NCBI GenBank assembly: GCA_017482205.1
Contig: JAFUNK010000022.1
Span: 22,496-86,495, forward strand
DNA length: 64,000 nt
Origin: Lachnospiraceae bacterium
GTDB taxonomy: Bacteria > Bacillota > Clostridia > Lachnospirales > Lachnospiraceae
Direction of reading: 5' to 3'
Below are positions 1 to 9,143 of the stretch, in pieces; within the stretch, counting starts at the first letter, position 1, and every line of letters begins with the position of its first letter. The notes under the pieces were generated by a model, which was not told the DNA's origin, made no database searches, and saw only the letters and a list, made by a program, of their open reading frames with translations. The position numbers were made by a program, and so were the translations under genes.

Positions 1-90
1 GGTTTCGTTTTTGTCCTTGTGTTTGAAGTAACCCTGCATCATGGTTAATTCATATAAATCAGTAAGCAGAGTGAGGTTTTGTCTGTCCAT
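1..90 (-). CDS. pncB: Nicotinate phosphoribosyltransferase, N-terminus only (runs off window)
   Basis: Only the first 30 codons are present, reading leftward from an ATG at position 90; the rest lies outside the window. The translation contains LTLLTDLYELTMMQGYF, which is the characteristic opening of nicotinate phosphoribosyltransferase, the enzyme that joins nicotinate and PRPP in NAD salvage. An AGAAAGGA ribosome site sits about 6 bases before the start. Only the N-terminus supports the name, so the identification rests on that motif. Confidence 0.8.
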   Translation of the reverse strand, partial: MDRQNLTLLTDLYELTMMQGYFKHKDKNET

Positions 91-112
91 AATCAGTTCC
101 TTTCTGTATATG

Positions 113-141
113 TGAAAGAGGCTATTTTGCAACAGCCTCTT
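113..141. terminator. Stem-loop between the GGDEF gene and pncB
   Basis: AGAGGCT and AGCCTCT form a 7-bp stem with a 10-base loop. The T-run after it is weak on both strands, so it may be a weak terminator or a processing structure between the two leftward genes. Confidence 0.4.
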
Positions 142-169
142 CGGATTTATTTATGGTGGCACATAAGCA

Positions 170-1453
170 CTATACAATGACCCGGTTACGTCCGGCTTCT
201 TTGCCTTTGTAAAGGTTGGCATCTGCTTTTTGCAACAGATCCTTAATATTGGTCTGTACACCGCCTTCTGCGAGACCGAAAGTCATGGTAATGTGAAGGT
301 TCTGGTCATCATAAGTAATTGGCAGATTGCGGATTTCATCCAAGAGTAGTTCTGTCTCTTTTCGGGCATCGTTTAAATCTGTATTGTCATATAGGAAGAG
401 AAACTCTTCGCCTCCCCAGCGGGCAACAAAACCTTTGCCCAGCATATGTTTTTTGAGGACTGCGGCAACCTGCTTTAATACAATATCGCCACATTCATGT
501 CCGTAGGTATCGTTAACAGATTTAAAAAAGTCAATATCACCGATAGCAACTACAAAATGTGTACCGTGGATATCTGCCTGCATCTGGGTTTGTTTCAGAC
601 GTTTGTCGGCAAAGCGGCGGTTGTTCAATTCCGTCAGGGTATCCTGTTCTACCAGATTACGAAGAGAACGTTGCATATAAAGGGCAGAATATCCCATATC
701 GCTCAGTTCGTCATGGCGGCGCAAAACACTGGGATCCAACTCTTCCCAAAGGTTTCCGGTAGAAACTTTAGAAAGAAAGGTACGGATTTTCTGCAAAGCA
801 GAAAGAATCTTGCGGGTATGTGCGGAGACGATTATGCTGACAATGAGGACACCACACAATACGATAATTAAAATAGGAAATACGGCATGGAATACGGCTG
901 CGTTTACCTCGGTACAGGGTTTGCCGGCATATACCATTCCCACAATACTGCCGTCGTCGTTACGCAAAGGAGCATAATAAGCAAAATATTGTACATCATT
1001 GATGGTTGTATTGGTATAAAAATGTGGTTGCCCCAAAAGCAGAACATCCTGGGAAATCCGATTATTGACACCGGTTCCCACGATGCGGGTTCCATCTTCA
1101 TTGCAGATAGTAGTCAAAATACGGACATCCTGATAAAAAATAGTAATATCAATCTGGGTCTCTGCTTTTAAGCGGTCGATAATACTAAAATCAGAGGTCA
1201 GTACCTGATTGCCTTTGACAAAGTTGACAGTTTCTTCGCCGACCAGCTTATAATCTCCCGGATAGAGCAGGTCATAAGACATGGTGACTGCGTTGGCGAT
1301 ATTCTGTAATTCTGTATTGACCGCTTTATGCATGGCGGATTTTACGGCTTGATAACTGAATAAGGAAATTACCAGTCCCAGTAAAATAAGAGGAGCAATG
1401 CTCATGGCCTGCAAGGAACGGGCTAATTGTCCTTTAGCCTTTTGGTGCTTCAT
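170..1453 (-). CDS. Membrane-bound diguanylate cyclase with extracellular Cache-type sensor
   Basis: 427 residues. An N-terminal membrane segment (about 16-36) and a second one (about 190-212) enclose an extracytoplasmic domain resembling a single Cache sensor (GTRIVGTGV, YFAYYAPL, GMVYAGKP). A linker leads to a C-terminal GGDEF domain with RWGGEEF as active-site signature, so it should make cyclic di-GMP from two GTP in response to an external ligand. The usual product-inhibition RxxD motif four residues upstream of the VAR-GGEEF block is absent (LGKG there). Start chosen at 1453, with GGAGG about 7 bases upstream. It is transcribed toward pncB, but the stem-loop at 113-141 suggests separate units. 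Ligand unknown. Confidence 0.88.
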   Translation of the reverse strand: MKHQKAKGQLARSLQAMSIAPLILLGLVISLFSYQAVKSAMHKAVNTELQNIANAVTMSYDLLYPGDYKLVGEETVNFVKGNQVLTSDFSIIDRLKAETQIDITIFYQDVRILTTICNEDGTRIVGTGVNNRISQDVLLLGQPHFYTNTTINDVQYFAYYAPLRNDDGSIVGMVYAGKPCTEVNAAVFHAVFPILIIVLCGVLIVSIIVSAHTRKILSALQKIRTFLSKVSTGNLWEELDPSVLRRHDELSDMGYSALYMQRSLRNLVEQDTLTELNNRRFADKRLKQTQMQADIHGTHFVVAIGDIDFFKSVNDTYGHECGDIVLKQVAAVLKKHMLGKGFVARWGGEEFLFLYDNTDLNDARKETELLLDEIRNLPITYDDQNLHITMTFGLAEGGVQTNIKDLLQKADANLYKGKEAGRNRVIV

Positions 1454-1553
1454 TTAGTATCCTCCACAAAGTGATATATTATAATCAGGAAAAGGGAATC
1501 AAATTACAAATATTTTATACAATTATACTGCTGATTTTGGTTTGGCACAAGGG

Positions 1554-1582
1554 TTGTGGGGGAAAAACTTCTATGATATAAT
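1554..1582 (+). promoter_or_regulatory. Putative extended -10 promoter for the 1631 gene
   Basis: TATAAT at 1577-1582 preceded by TGA gives an extended -10. TTGTGG at 1554-1559 is a weak -35 with a 17-base spacer. Confidence 0.5.
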
Positions 1583-1630
1583 TTATATGGGTAACAAAGG
1601 GTAAATGTGGGGTCTTTGGCGGAGGTACAT

Positions 1631-2737
1631 ATGATAGAGATTATTATTATGATTTTAAATCTGTTGTCAGTAGAGGGAACTGTACCGGAAGCGGGGAGTG
1701 TAGCAGTACCCTTGCACAATGTTGTATATGAGGCCGAGTTTACGGAAGAATGGCAGCAGGCGTATTATGAAGTGCTTAAAGAGGTACGTCTTGAGAATGA
1801 AAATTATGAGGGAAATGAAGAATATAGCGACTTTTCCGAAAGCTATTATTTGTATGACATTGATAAGGATGACGTTCCTGAATTGTTAATAGAGTATGGT
1901 CTTGGAGAGTCTGGTTATCATGCAGATGTATATACTTATACAGACGGAGCGGTAGAAAAAGTGGGAGAACTGTCTACAGGACACACAACGCTTTATACAT
2001 GGCCGGAAGAAAATGCCATGATGTATTACTTTGCACACATGGGTGGTGCATATGTGGATAAGATTAGTATTATAGAAGGTGTACTTGTCAGTGAACAGAT
2101 TCATGAAGAATATATTTTGACAGGGGAAGGGGAATGGTATACGGATGAGCAGGAACTGGCTCCCGGTGCCCTGTGTTTGTATAGATATAACACGGAATCA
2201 GATTTGCCTTTAGTGGTCTATGACAGTATTATGAATGATAAGGAATTGCCTTTTATAACCGGTGGCAGTGTAAGCAATAAAGAAGCGAGAGAAATATTAC
2301 TTGCCGTACTGGAAGAAGACGGTATGGTGTATGGTGTTTCGGGAGACGGTTTCGGCGGTGATACCGGGTATGTAAGTTTTTCGGCCTATTGTGAACCGGA
2401 GGGGGCAGCGCAATATGGGGATTCTGCACTCACGATAGAAGATTATACATGGGTGGATTTAAACGGTGATGGTCAGGATGAGTGTATTGTAGATTTGGCG
2501 GAACCTGAGACTGATACATGGCGGCAGGAAATCCGTACCGTGTTAAGTTTGCAGGATGAAGTGGTGTATGCATATTGTTTCAATTATGAGAACGATTATC
2601 TTATTTATGAGGATGGCGTGTTTTATAATGAAGAATACGGTAGTGCCCATAAGATATGCTTTAATAAGGACGAATGTTTCCAATATGCGGCAGAGCCAAG
2701 TGAAGGGGCAGAGGAAGCTGATTGGGAAACTCCATAG
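1631..2737 (+). CDS. Secreted or anchored protein with FG-GAP/calcium-loop-like motifs, function unknown
   Basis: 368 residues from the ATG at 1631, chosen because GGAGG lies 5 bases upstream; an earlier in-frame ATG at 1607 has no ribosome site. A short hydrophobic N-terminus (MIEIIIMILNLL) could be a poor signal segment. Two acidic loops, YDIDKDDVPELLIEYG near residue 80 and VDLNGDGQDECIVDL near residue 280, look like Asp-rich calcium-binding loops of FG-GAP-type repeats. The protein is strongly acidic. It stands alone between a divergent GGDEF gene and the ileS leader. I do not recognise a specific family or function. Confidence 0.6.
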   Translation: MIEIIIMILNLLSVEGTVPEAGSVAVPLHNVVYEAEFTEEWQQAYYEVLKEVRLENENYEGNEEYSDFSESYYLYDIDKDDVPELLIEYGLGESGYHADVYTYTDGAVEKVGELSTGHTTLYTWPEENAMMYYFAHMGGAYVDKISIIEGVLVSEQIHEEYILTGEGEWYTDEQELAPGALCLYRYNTESDLPLVVYDSIMNDKELPFITGGSVSNKEAREILLAVLEEDGMVYGVSGDGFGGDTGYVSFSAYCEPEGAAQYGDSALTIEDYTWVDLNGDGQDECIVDLAEPETDTWRQEIRTVLSLQDEVVYAYCFNYENDYLIYEDGVFYNEEYGSAHKICFNKDECFQYAAEPSEGAEEADWETP

Positions 2738-2794
2738 GTGCGGTGAAGAAAACTGAAAAGTAACCGACAGGCTTTTAAGAAGTGAAAAGATGCC

Positions 2795-2839
2795 TTAAAA
2801 TAAGCAAAAACCATAGTTTAAAATAAGCAAAAACCATAG
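2795..2839. repeat. Two tandem 22-bp A-rich repeats upstream of the ileS promoter
   Basis: The 22-bp unit at 2795-2816 (core AATAAGCAAAAACCATAG) is repeated exactly at 2818-2839, period 23. The second copy ends 8 bases before the -35 box, where an UP element or an activator site would sit. Confidence 0.8.
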
Positions 2840-2846
2840 TTTACCC

Positions 2847-2876
2847 TTGACAATTTGAAAAACACCACTATATAAT
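2847..2876 (+). promoter_or_regulatory. Sigma-A promoter of T-box/ileS
   Basis: Perfect TTGACA at 2847-2852 and perfect TATAAT at 2871-2876, 18-base spacer. Transcription should begin near 2883, just before the T-box leader. Confidence 0.85.
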
Positions 2877-2884
2877 AACTAAAA

Positions 2885-3170
2885 GATAAAAACTGTGACG
2901 GAGACAGTACGCATTTTTTAAAAGTTGCAGCGAGCCGGTGAGGGTGCAAGACCGGTACGAGTAAAGAGATGCAGAATATCACTCCCGAGTTGCAAAGGCA
3001 AAAGGCATTTGCCCAGTAGTCTGCGACGGCTTCCCACCGTTAGAGGGAACCATATAACTTTCCGTGTGTTGTGATTTTTAAAAATTGCAATGGCTGAGGG
3101 AAGCGTATGTTGTAACAGGTGGTAACGAAGCGATTTTTGACCTCGTCCTTTTACAGGACGGGGTCTTTCT
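2885..3170 (+). promoter_or_regulatory. T-box riboswitch, isoleucine-specific
   Basis: The leader shows the usual T-box order: a long stem I region, a candidate specifier triplet ATC (Ile) at 2978-2980 in the context GAATATCAC, the T-box-like block AACAGGTGGTAACGAAGCG at about 3114-3132, and an intrinsic terminator with arms 3139-3148 and 3156-3165 (GACCTCGTCC / GGACGGGGTC) followed by TTTCT. Uncharged tRNA-Ile would bind the specifier and the TGGT bulge, favour the antiterminator and switch on ileS. Folding was done by eye; the specifier agrees with the downstream gene. Confidence 0.9.
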
Positions 3171-3285
3171 GATTCATAGGAAATTCCTATGAATCAAAAG
3201 CCTCCGGTAGGATGCGCACTGCGTCGGAGAGGAAGATGTCGCAATGCGACCCGCCGCAGGCGCGAGAGTCCGCAAGCGGACTCTT
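3171..3285 (+). repeat. Cluster of five short hairpins between the T-box terminator and ileS
   Basis: A perfect 25-base palindrome (GATTCATAGGAA on the left arm, 3171-3195) is followed by CTCCG...CGGAG, GTCGC-aat-GCGAC, CGCC-gca-GGCG and GAGTCCGC-aa-GCGGACTC (about 3266-3283). The stretch is GC-richer than its surroundings and is not part of a normal T-box. It would lie in the ileS mRNA leader. It resembles a small inserted structured repeat; no second copy was noticed in this window. Confidence 0.7.
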
Positions 3286-3314
3286 TGTTCATTTAAAAAG
3301 AAAGGAAGAACATT

Positions 3315-6300
3315 ATGTACAAAAAAGTATCAACTGACCTGAATTTCGTGGAAAGAGAAAAACAGGTAGAACAGTTCTGGAAAGACAACCGGATTTTTGA
3401 AAAGAGTATGGAAACCCGTAAAGAGGGACCTACCTATACCTTCTATGACGGACCGCCTACCGCAAACGGTAAGCCCCACATCGGTCATGTGTTAACCCGT
3501 GTTATCAAGGATATGATTCCCAGATACCGTACCATGAAGGGCTATATGGTACCCAGAAAAGCAGGTTGGGATACCCACGGTCTGCCCGTAGAAATCGAAG
3601 TGGAAAAGCTGTTGGGCTTAGACGGTAAGGAACAGATTGAAAATTACGGTTTAGAACCTTTTATTGATAAGTGTAAGGAAAGCGTTTGGAAATACAAAGG
3701 TATGTGGGAGGACTTCTCCGGTACCGTTGGTTTCTGGGCGGATATGGATGACCCTTATGTTACCTACCATGATGACTTTATTGAGTCCGAATGGTGGGCA
3801 TTAAAGGAAATCTGGAATAAGAATTTACTTTACAAGGGCTTTAAGATTGTACCTTACTGCCCCCGTTGCGGTACCCCCCTTTCTTCCCAGGAAGTGGCAC
3901 AGGGTTACAAGGACGTAAAAGAACGTTCCGCTATCGCACGCTTTAAAGTAAGAAATGAAGATGCATACATTCTGGCATGGACCACAACCCCTTGGACTTT
4001 ACCCTCCAACGTGGCACTTTGTGTAAACCCTGAGGAGACTTACGCAAAGGTAAAGGCTGCTGACGGATATACTTATTATATGGCGCAGGCACTGCTTGAT
4101 ACCGTACTTGGTAAGCTGGCTGTAAAGGCTGACCCTGAAAACGGTGTGGAAGCTAAGGCAGCTTACGAAGTGCTGGAAACCATGACCGGTAAGGATTTGG
4201 AATACAAAGAATACGAGCCTTTATTTGATTATGCAAACGCAATCTGCGAAAAGCAGAAAAAGAAAGCACATTTCGTAACCTGCGACGGTTATGTTACTTT
4301 AACAGACGGTACCGGTGTGGTACATATTGCACCTGCATTCGGTGAAGACGATGCTAAGGTTGGACGTAACTATGACCTGCCTTTCGTACAGCTGGTAGAC
4401 GGTCAGGGTAATATGACGGAAGAAACTGACTTTGCAGGCGTATTCGTAAAGAAAGCGGACCCTATGGTATTAAAGGCGCTGGAAGAAAAGAATTTACTTT
4501 TCGATGCACCTAAGTTTGAACACAGTTATCCTCACTGCTGGAGATGTGACACTCCTCTGATTTACTATGCAAGAGAATCCTGGTACATCAAGATGACTGC
4601 AGTAAAAGAGGACTTAATCCGTAACAACAATACCATCAACTGGATTCCGGAATCTATCGGTAAGGGACGTTTCGGAGACTGGCTTGAAAATGTACAGGAC
4701 TGGGCAATTTCCCGTAACCGTTACTGGGGTACTCCTTTAAATATCTGGGAATGTGAATGCGGTCACCAGCACGCAATCGGCAGCCGTGCAGAACTGGCTG
4801 AAATGAGCGGTAATCCTGAAAATGCAAAGGTAGAGCTTCACAGACCTTATATCGATGAAGTGACCTTAAAGTGTCCCAAGTGTAACGGTACCATGCGTCG
4901 TGTGCCCGAGGTTATCGACTGCTGGTTTGACTCCGGTGCCATGCCTTTTGCACAGCATCACTATCCTTTTGAAAATAAAGAATTGTTTGAAGCACAGTTC
5001 CCTGCACAGTTTATTTCCGAAGCAGTGGACCAGACCAGAGGTTGGTTCTATTCCCTGCTTGCAGAGTCCACTCTGTTATTCAACAAGGCACCTTACGAAA
5101 ATGTAATCGTATTAGGCCATGTACAGGATGAAAACGGACAGAAGATGAGTAAGAGTAAGGGTAACGCAGTAGATCCCTTCGATGCACTGAATACCTACGG
5201 TGCTGATGCAATCCGCTGGTACTTCTACATCAACTCCGCACCCTGGCTTCCGAACCGTTTCCACGGTAAGGCCGTACAGGAAGGCCAGCGTAAGTTTATG
5301 GGTACCCTGTGGAATACCTACGCATTCTTCGTCCTGTATGCGAATATTGATGGTTTTGATGCAACCAAGTATGCATTGGAATATGATAAACTGACCGTTA
5401 TGGATAAGTGGCTCTTATCCAAGTTAAACACCGTAGTCAGTGAAGTGGATGATGATTTGAATAATTACAGAATCCCTGAAGCGGCAAGAGCATTGCAGGA
5501 ATTCGTGGATGACATGAGTAACTGGTATGTCAGAAGAAGCCGTGAACGTTTCTGGGCTAAGGGTATGGAACAGGATAAGATTAATGCATATATGACCCTT
5601 TATACCGCACTGGTAACCATCAGTAAGGCGGCAGCACCTATGATTCCTTTCATGACAGAAGAAATCTATCAGAACTTAGTATGCAGCATCGATGCAAATG
5701 CACCGGAAAGTATTCATTTATGCGACTTCCCTGTAGTGGATCCCGCATTTACCGACAAGCAGTTAGAAGCAGATATGGACATCGTATTAAAAGCTGTAGT
5801 AATGGGTCGTGCATGCAGAAATACTGCAAACATCAAAAACCGTCAGCCTATCAGTACCATGTTTGTAAAAGCTGACCGTGAACTGACTGATTTCTATAAA
5901 GATATCATTGCAGAAGAGTTGAATGTGAAGACCGTTACCTTTACCGATGATGTAAGAGACTTTACTTCCTACACCTTCAAGCCCCAGCTTCGTACCGTAG
6001 GACCTAAATACGGCAAGCAACTTGGCGGTATCCAGAAGACTTTAGGCTCTTTGGACGGCAATGCGGCAATGGATGAATTAAAGGCAAACGGTGCACTGAA
6101 GTTTATGGTAGGGGATGTAGAAGTTTCTCTGGCGGAAGAAGATTTACTTATCGAAATGACCCAGAAGGAAGGCTATGTAACCGAAGCAGACAACTATATG
6201 ACAGTTGTGCTGGATACCAATCTGACGGAAGCACTGGTTGAAGAAGGCTTTGTGCTGGAAGTAATCAGCAAGATCCAGACCATGAGAAAAGATGCAGACT

Positions 6301-6491
6301 TTGAAGTAACTGACCACATCAAGGTTGCATTTACCGGCAACGATAAGGTATCTGAAATCGCCATGAAGAACAAAGATGCCATTGCAGGTAAGGTACTGGC
6401 TGATGAAATGGCTGCCGGTGCTACCCTTGCAGTTTCCAAAGAATGGAATGTAAACGGTGAAAATGTAACAATTTCTGTAGAAAGAGTGTAG
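3315..6491 (+). CDS. ileS: Isoleucyl-tRNA synthetase, long (type 2-like) form
   Basis: 1058 residues. Charges tRNA-Ile with isoleucine in the cytoplasm. Class I signatures are clear: HIGH at residues 55-58 (ANGKPHIGHVL) and KMSKS at 610-614. The editing CP1 insertion and paired cysteines (YCPRCGTPLSS, CWRCDTPL, CPKCNGTM) are visible. The length and motifs such as GWDTHGLPVEIEVEK fit the longer IleRS2 group found in eukaryotes and many Clostridia rather than the roughly 930-residue bacterial type 1. Start at 3315 follows AAAGGAAG. Expression should be controlled by the T-box leader upstream. IleRS2 enzymes are known to tolerate mupirocin better than type 1; whether this one does is inference. 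Confidence 0.97.
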   Translation: MYKKVSTDLNFVEREKQVEQFWKDNRIFEKSMETRKEGPTYTFYDGPPTANGKPHIGHVLTRVIKDMIPRYRTMKGYMVPRKAGWDTHGLPVEIEVEKLLGLDGKEQIENYGLEPFIDKCKESVWKYKGMWEDFSGTVGFWADMDDPYVTYHDDFIESEWWALKEIWNKNLLYKGFKIVPYCPRCGTPLSSQEVAQGYKDVKERSAIARFKVRNEDAYILAWTTTPWTLPSNVALCVNPEETYAKVKAADGYTYYMAQALLDTVLGKLAVKADPENGVEAKAAYEVLETMTGKDLEYKEYEPLFDYANAICEKQKKKAHFVTCDGYVTLTDGTGVVHIAPAFGEDDAKVGRNYDLPFVQLVDGQGNMTEETDFAGVFVKKADPMVLKALEEKNLLFDAPKFEHSYPHCWRCDTPLIYYARESWYIKMTAVKEDLIRNNNTINWIPESIGKGRFGDWLENVQDWAISRNRYWGTPLNIWECECGHQHAIGSRAELAEMSGNPENAKVELHRPYIDEVTLKCPKCNGTMRRVPEVIDCWFDSGAMPFAQHHYPFENKELFEAQFPAQFISEAVDQTRGWFYSLLAESTLLFNKAPYENVIVLGHVQDENGQKMSKSKGNAVDPFDALNTYGADAIRWYFYINSAPWLPNRFHGKAVQEGQRKFMGTLWNTYAFFVLYANIDGFDATKYALEYDKLTVMDKWLLSKLNTVVSEVDDDLNNYRIPEAARALQEFVDDMSNWYVRRSRERFWAKGMEQDKINAYMTLYTALVTISKAAAPMIPFMTEEIYQNLVCSIDANAPESIHLCDFPVVDPAFTDKQLEADMDIVLKAVVMGRACRNTANIKNRQPISTMFVKADRELTDFYKDIIAEELNVKTVTFTDDVRDFTSYTFKPQLRTVGPKYGKQLGGIQKTLGSLDGNAAMDELKANGALKFMVGDVEVSLAEEDLLIEMTQKEGYVTEADNYMTVVLDTNLTEALVEEGFVLEVISKIQTMRKDADFEVTDHIKVAFTGNDKVSEIAMKNKDAIAGKVLADEMAAGATLAVSKEWNVNGENVTISVERV

Positions 6492-6507
6492 AAATACGTT
6501 TTTTGCG

Positions 6508-6525
6508 CCGATATAAAAATATCGG
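6508..6525 (+). terminator. Stem-loop downstream of ileS
   Basis: CCGATAT-aaaa-ATATCGG forms a 7-bp stem, but only TT then an A-run follows, so it is a weak terminator or a 3-prime end structure. Confidence 0.4.
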
Positions 6526-6563
6526 TTAAAAAATAAGGACCGGGGGCGTAAGCCTCCGGCTGA

Positions 6564-6569
6564 TATAAT
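6564..6569 (+). promoter_or_regulatory. Putative extended -10 promoter for glgP
   Basis: TATAAT at 6564-6569 with TGA before it. No convincing -35 box is seen; a GC hairpin (CCGGGGGC-gtaa-GCCTCCGG, about 6539-6558) occupies that place. Confidence 0.45.
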
Positions 6570-6612
6570 GTTTTTGGGGATAAACACAGGCAGAATCTTA
6601 AGGAGGAAAGAG

Positions 6613-9072
6613 ATGCTGACGAATAAAAAGAGATTTGATAAGGAACTATTTAAAAGAAGCGTTCTGTACAATGTAAAGACTTTATACAGAAAAACCCTTG
6701 AGGAGGCAACTCCCCAGCAGATTTTCCAGGCAGTATGTTATGCGGTAAAAGACCAGATTGTAGATGACTGGATGGATACCCAGAAGGCTTATGAAGAAAG
6801 GGATGCAAAGACAGTTTACTATCTTTCCATGGAATTCTTAATGGGTCGTGCATTGGGTAACAACCTGATTAACATGCAGGCATATAAGCCGGTAAAGGAA
6901 GCGTTGGAAGAACTGGGACTGGATTTAAATATGGTAGAGGATATGGAGCCTGATGCAGCACTGGGTAACGGTGGTTTGGGCCGTCTGGCAGCATGTTTCC
7001 TTGACTCTTTGGCAACATTGGGATATCCCGCATACGGTTGCGGTATCCGTTACCGTTACGGTATGTTTAAGCAGGAAATCAGAGACGGTTACCAGGTAGA
7101 GGTTCCCGACAACTGGTTGGAGAACGGCAATCCTTTTGAACTGCGCCGTCCCGAATATGCAAAGACCGTAAAATTCGGCGGTTATGTAAATGTACGTACT
7201 GACGAAAAGGGAAGAAACCACTTCTTCCAGGAAGGCTATCAGTCTGTAAAGGCGATTCCGTTCGATATGCCTATCGTAGGCTACGGCAATGGTATCGTAA
7301 ATACCCTTCGTATCTGGGACGCAGAGCCCGTTGAGTGTTTCCAGTTAGACTCTTTTGATAAGGGTGACTACCAGAAGGCAGTAGAGCAGCAGAATCTTGC
7401 CCGTAACATCGTAGAGGTACTTTACCCCAACGATAACCACTATGCGGGTAAAGAATTACGTTTAAAACAGCAGTACTTCTTCATTTCTGCATCCGTACAG
7501 GAAGCAGTAGACAAATATATGAGAAAGCACCGGGATATTACTAAGTTCCATGAAAAGGTGGCTTTCCAGTTGAATGATACCCATCCTACTGTAGCAATTC
7601 CTGAGCTTATGCGTATCCTGATGGATGATTATGATTTAGAGTGGGATGAGGCATGGGCAGTAACCACTAAGACATGTGCGTATACCAACCACACCATTAT
7701 GTCCGAAGCGTTGGAAAAATGGCCTATTGAGTTGTTCTCCCGTCTGCTTCCCCGTATTTATCAGATTGTGGAAGAAATCAACCGCCGTTTTGTAAAAGAA
7801 ATAATGGAAACCTATCCCGGCAATCAGGATAAGGTACGTAAGATGGCTATTATCTATGACGGACAGGTGCATATGGCACGTCTGGCAATTGTAGCTGGTT
7901 ACTCTGTAAATGGTGTAGCAAGACTGCATACGGAAATCTTAAAGAATCAGGAATTAAAAGATTTCTATGAGATGATGCCTGAAAAGTTCAACAACAAGAC
8001 CAACGGTATTACCCAGAGAAGATTCTTACTGCACGGTAACCCCCTGCTTGCGGATTGGGTAACAGAACATATCGGTAATGAATGGATTACTGACCTTCCT
8101 CAGATTGCAAAGATGAAAGTGTTTGCAGAAGATAAGAAGGCACAGCATGAATTTATGAATATTAAGTACCGCAACAAGGTGCGTCTGGCTCAGTACATTT
8201 TAGAGCACAACGGTGTGGAAGTAGATCCCCGCTCCATCTTTGACGTACAGGTAAAACGTCTCCACGAGTATAAGAGACAGCTTTTAAATATTCTGCATGT
8301 AATGTATCTGTACAATGAGTTAAAGGAACATCCGGAAATGGATTTCTATCCTCGTACCTTTATTTTCGGTGCAAAGGCAGCGGCAGGTTACCGCAATGCG
8401 AAACTGACCATTAAGCTCATTAACAATGTAGCAGATGTGATTAACAATGATGCTTCCTTAAACGGCAAGCTGAAAGTAGTATTTATTGAAAACTATCGTG
8501 TATCCAATGCTGAAATGATTTTTGCGGCAGCAGATGTTTCCGAGCAGATTTCTACTGCAAGCAAGGAAGCTTCCGGTACAGGTAACATGAAGTTTATGTT
8601 AAACGGTGCACTGACCCTTGGTACAATGGATGGTGCAAACGTAGAAATCGTAGAAGAAGTTGGCGAAGAAAATGCCTTTATTTTCGGTCTTTCTTCTGAT
8701 GAAGTTATCCAGTATGAGAACTACGGCGGTTATAACCCCATGGATATCTTCAACAACGATCAGGATATCCGCAAGGTACTGATGCAGTTAATTAACGGTA
8801 CTTATGCACCCGGTGATCCTGATTTGTTCAGAACCCTTTATAACTCCCTGCTCAATACCCAGAGCACTGCAAAAGCCGATACTTACTTCATTCTGAAAGA
8901 CTTCAAGTCCTATGCAGAAGCACAGAAAAAGGTAGAAGCAGCATACAAGGACGAAGAAGGCTGGGCAAAGAGTGCCATCTTAAATATGGCAAGCAGCGGT
9001 AAGTTTACCTCCGACAGAACCATCCAGCAGTATGTGGATGATATCTGGAAACTGGATAAGGTAGTGCTGTAA
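6613..9072 (+). CDS. glgP: Glycogen/starch/alpha-glucan phosphorylase
   Basis: 819 residues from the ATG at 6613, chosen because AAGGAGG lies about 7 bases upstream; an upstream in-frame ATG at 6568 lacks one. The enzyme releases glucose-1-phosphate from the non-reducing ends of storage glucans using phosphate and pyridoxal phosphate. Family signatures include LSMEFLMGRALGNNLIN, GNGGLGRLAACFLDSLATL, FQLNDTHPTVAIPELMR and the PLP-lysine block ASGTGNMKFMLNGALTLG. Length matches the GT35 family. It stands alone, with its own apparent promoter and a strong terminator behind, so it appears monocistronic. Confidence 0.97.
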   Translation: MLTNKKRFDKELFKRSVLYNVKTLYRKTLEEATPQQIFQAVCYAVKDQIVDDWMDTQKAYEERDAKTVYYLSMEFLMGRALGNNLINMQAYKPVKEALEELGLDLNMVEDMEPDAALGNGGLGRLAACFLDSLATLGYPAYGCGIRYRYGMFKQEIRDGYQVEVPDNWLENGNPFELRRPEYAKTVKFGGYVNVRTDEKGRNHFFQEGYQSVKAIPFDMPIVGYGNGIVNTLRIWDAEPVECFQLDSFDKGDYQKAVEQQNLARNIVEVLYPNDNHYAGKELRLKQQYFFISASVQEAVDKYMRKHRDITKFHEKVAFQLNDTHPTVAIPELMRILMDDYDLEWDEAWAVTTKTCAYTNHTIMSEALEKWPIELFSRLLPRIYQIVEEINRRFVKEIMETYPGNQDKVRKMAIIYDGQVHMARLAIVAGYSVNGVARLHTEILKNQELKDFYEMMPEKFNNKTNGITQRRFLLHGNPLLADWVTEHIGNEWITDLPQIAKMKVFAEDKKAQHEFMNIKYRNKVRLAQYILEHNGVEVDPRSIFDVQVKRLHEYKRQLLNILHVMYLYNELKEHPEMDFYPRTFIFGAKAAAGYRNAKLTIKLINNVADVINNDASLNGKLKVVFIENYRVSNAEMIFAAADVSEQISTASKEASGTGNMKFMLNGALTLGTMDGANVEIVEEVGEENAFIFGLSSDEVIQYENYGGYNPMDIFNNDQDIRKVLMQLINGTYAPGDPDLFRTLYNSLLNTQSTAKADTYFILKDFKSYAEAQKKVEAAYKDEEGWAKSAILNMASSGKFTSDRTIQQYVDDIWKLDKVVL

Positions 9073-9092
9073 TAAAATAGTTGATAAATTAA

Positions 9093-9128
9093 AATGCCGG
9101 AGACCTGAGTTTAGGTTTCCGGCATAAA
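9093..9128. terminator. Bidirectional terminator between glgP and the Rpn pseudogene
   Basis: ATGCCGGAGACCT pairs with AGGTTTCCGGCAT around a short loop, with AAAA on one side and AAATTTT on the other, serving both converging genes. Confidence 0.8.
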
Positions 9129-9143
9129 TTTTGTATTTAGGCG

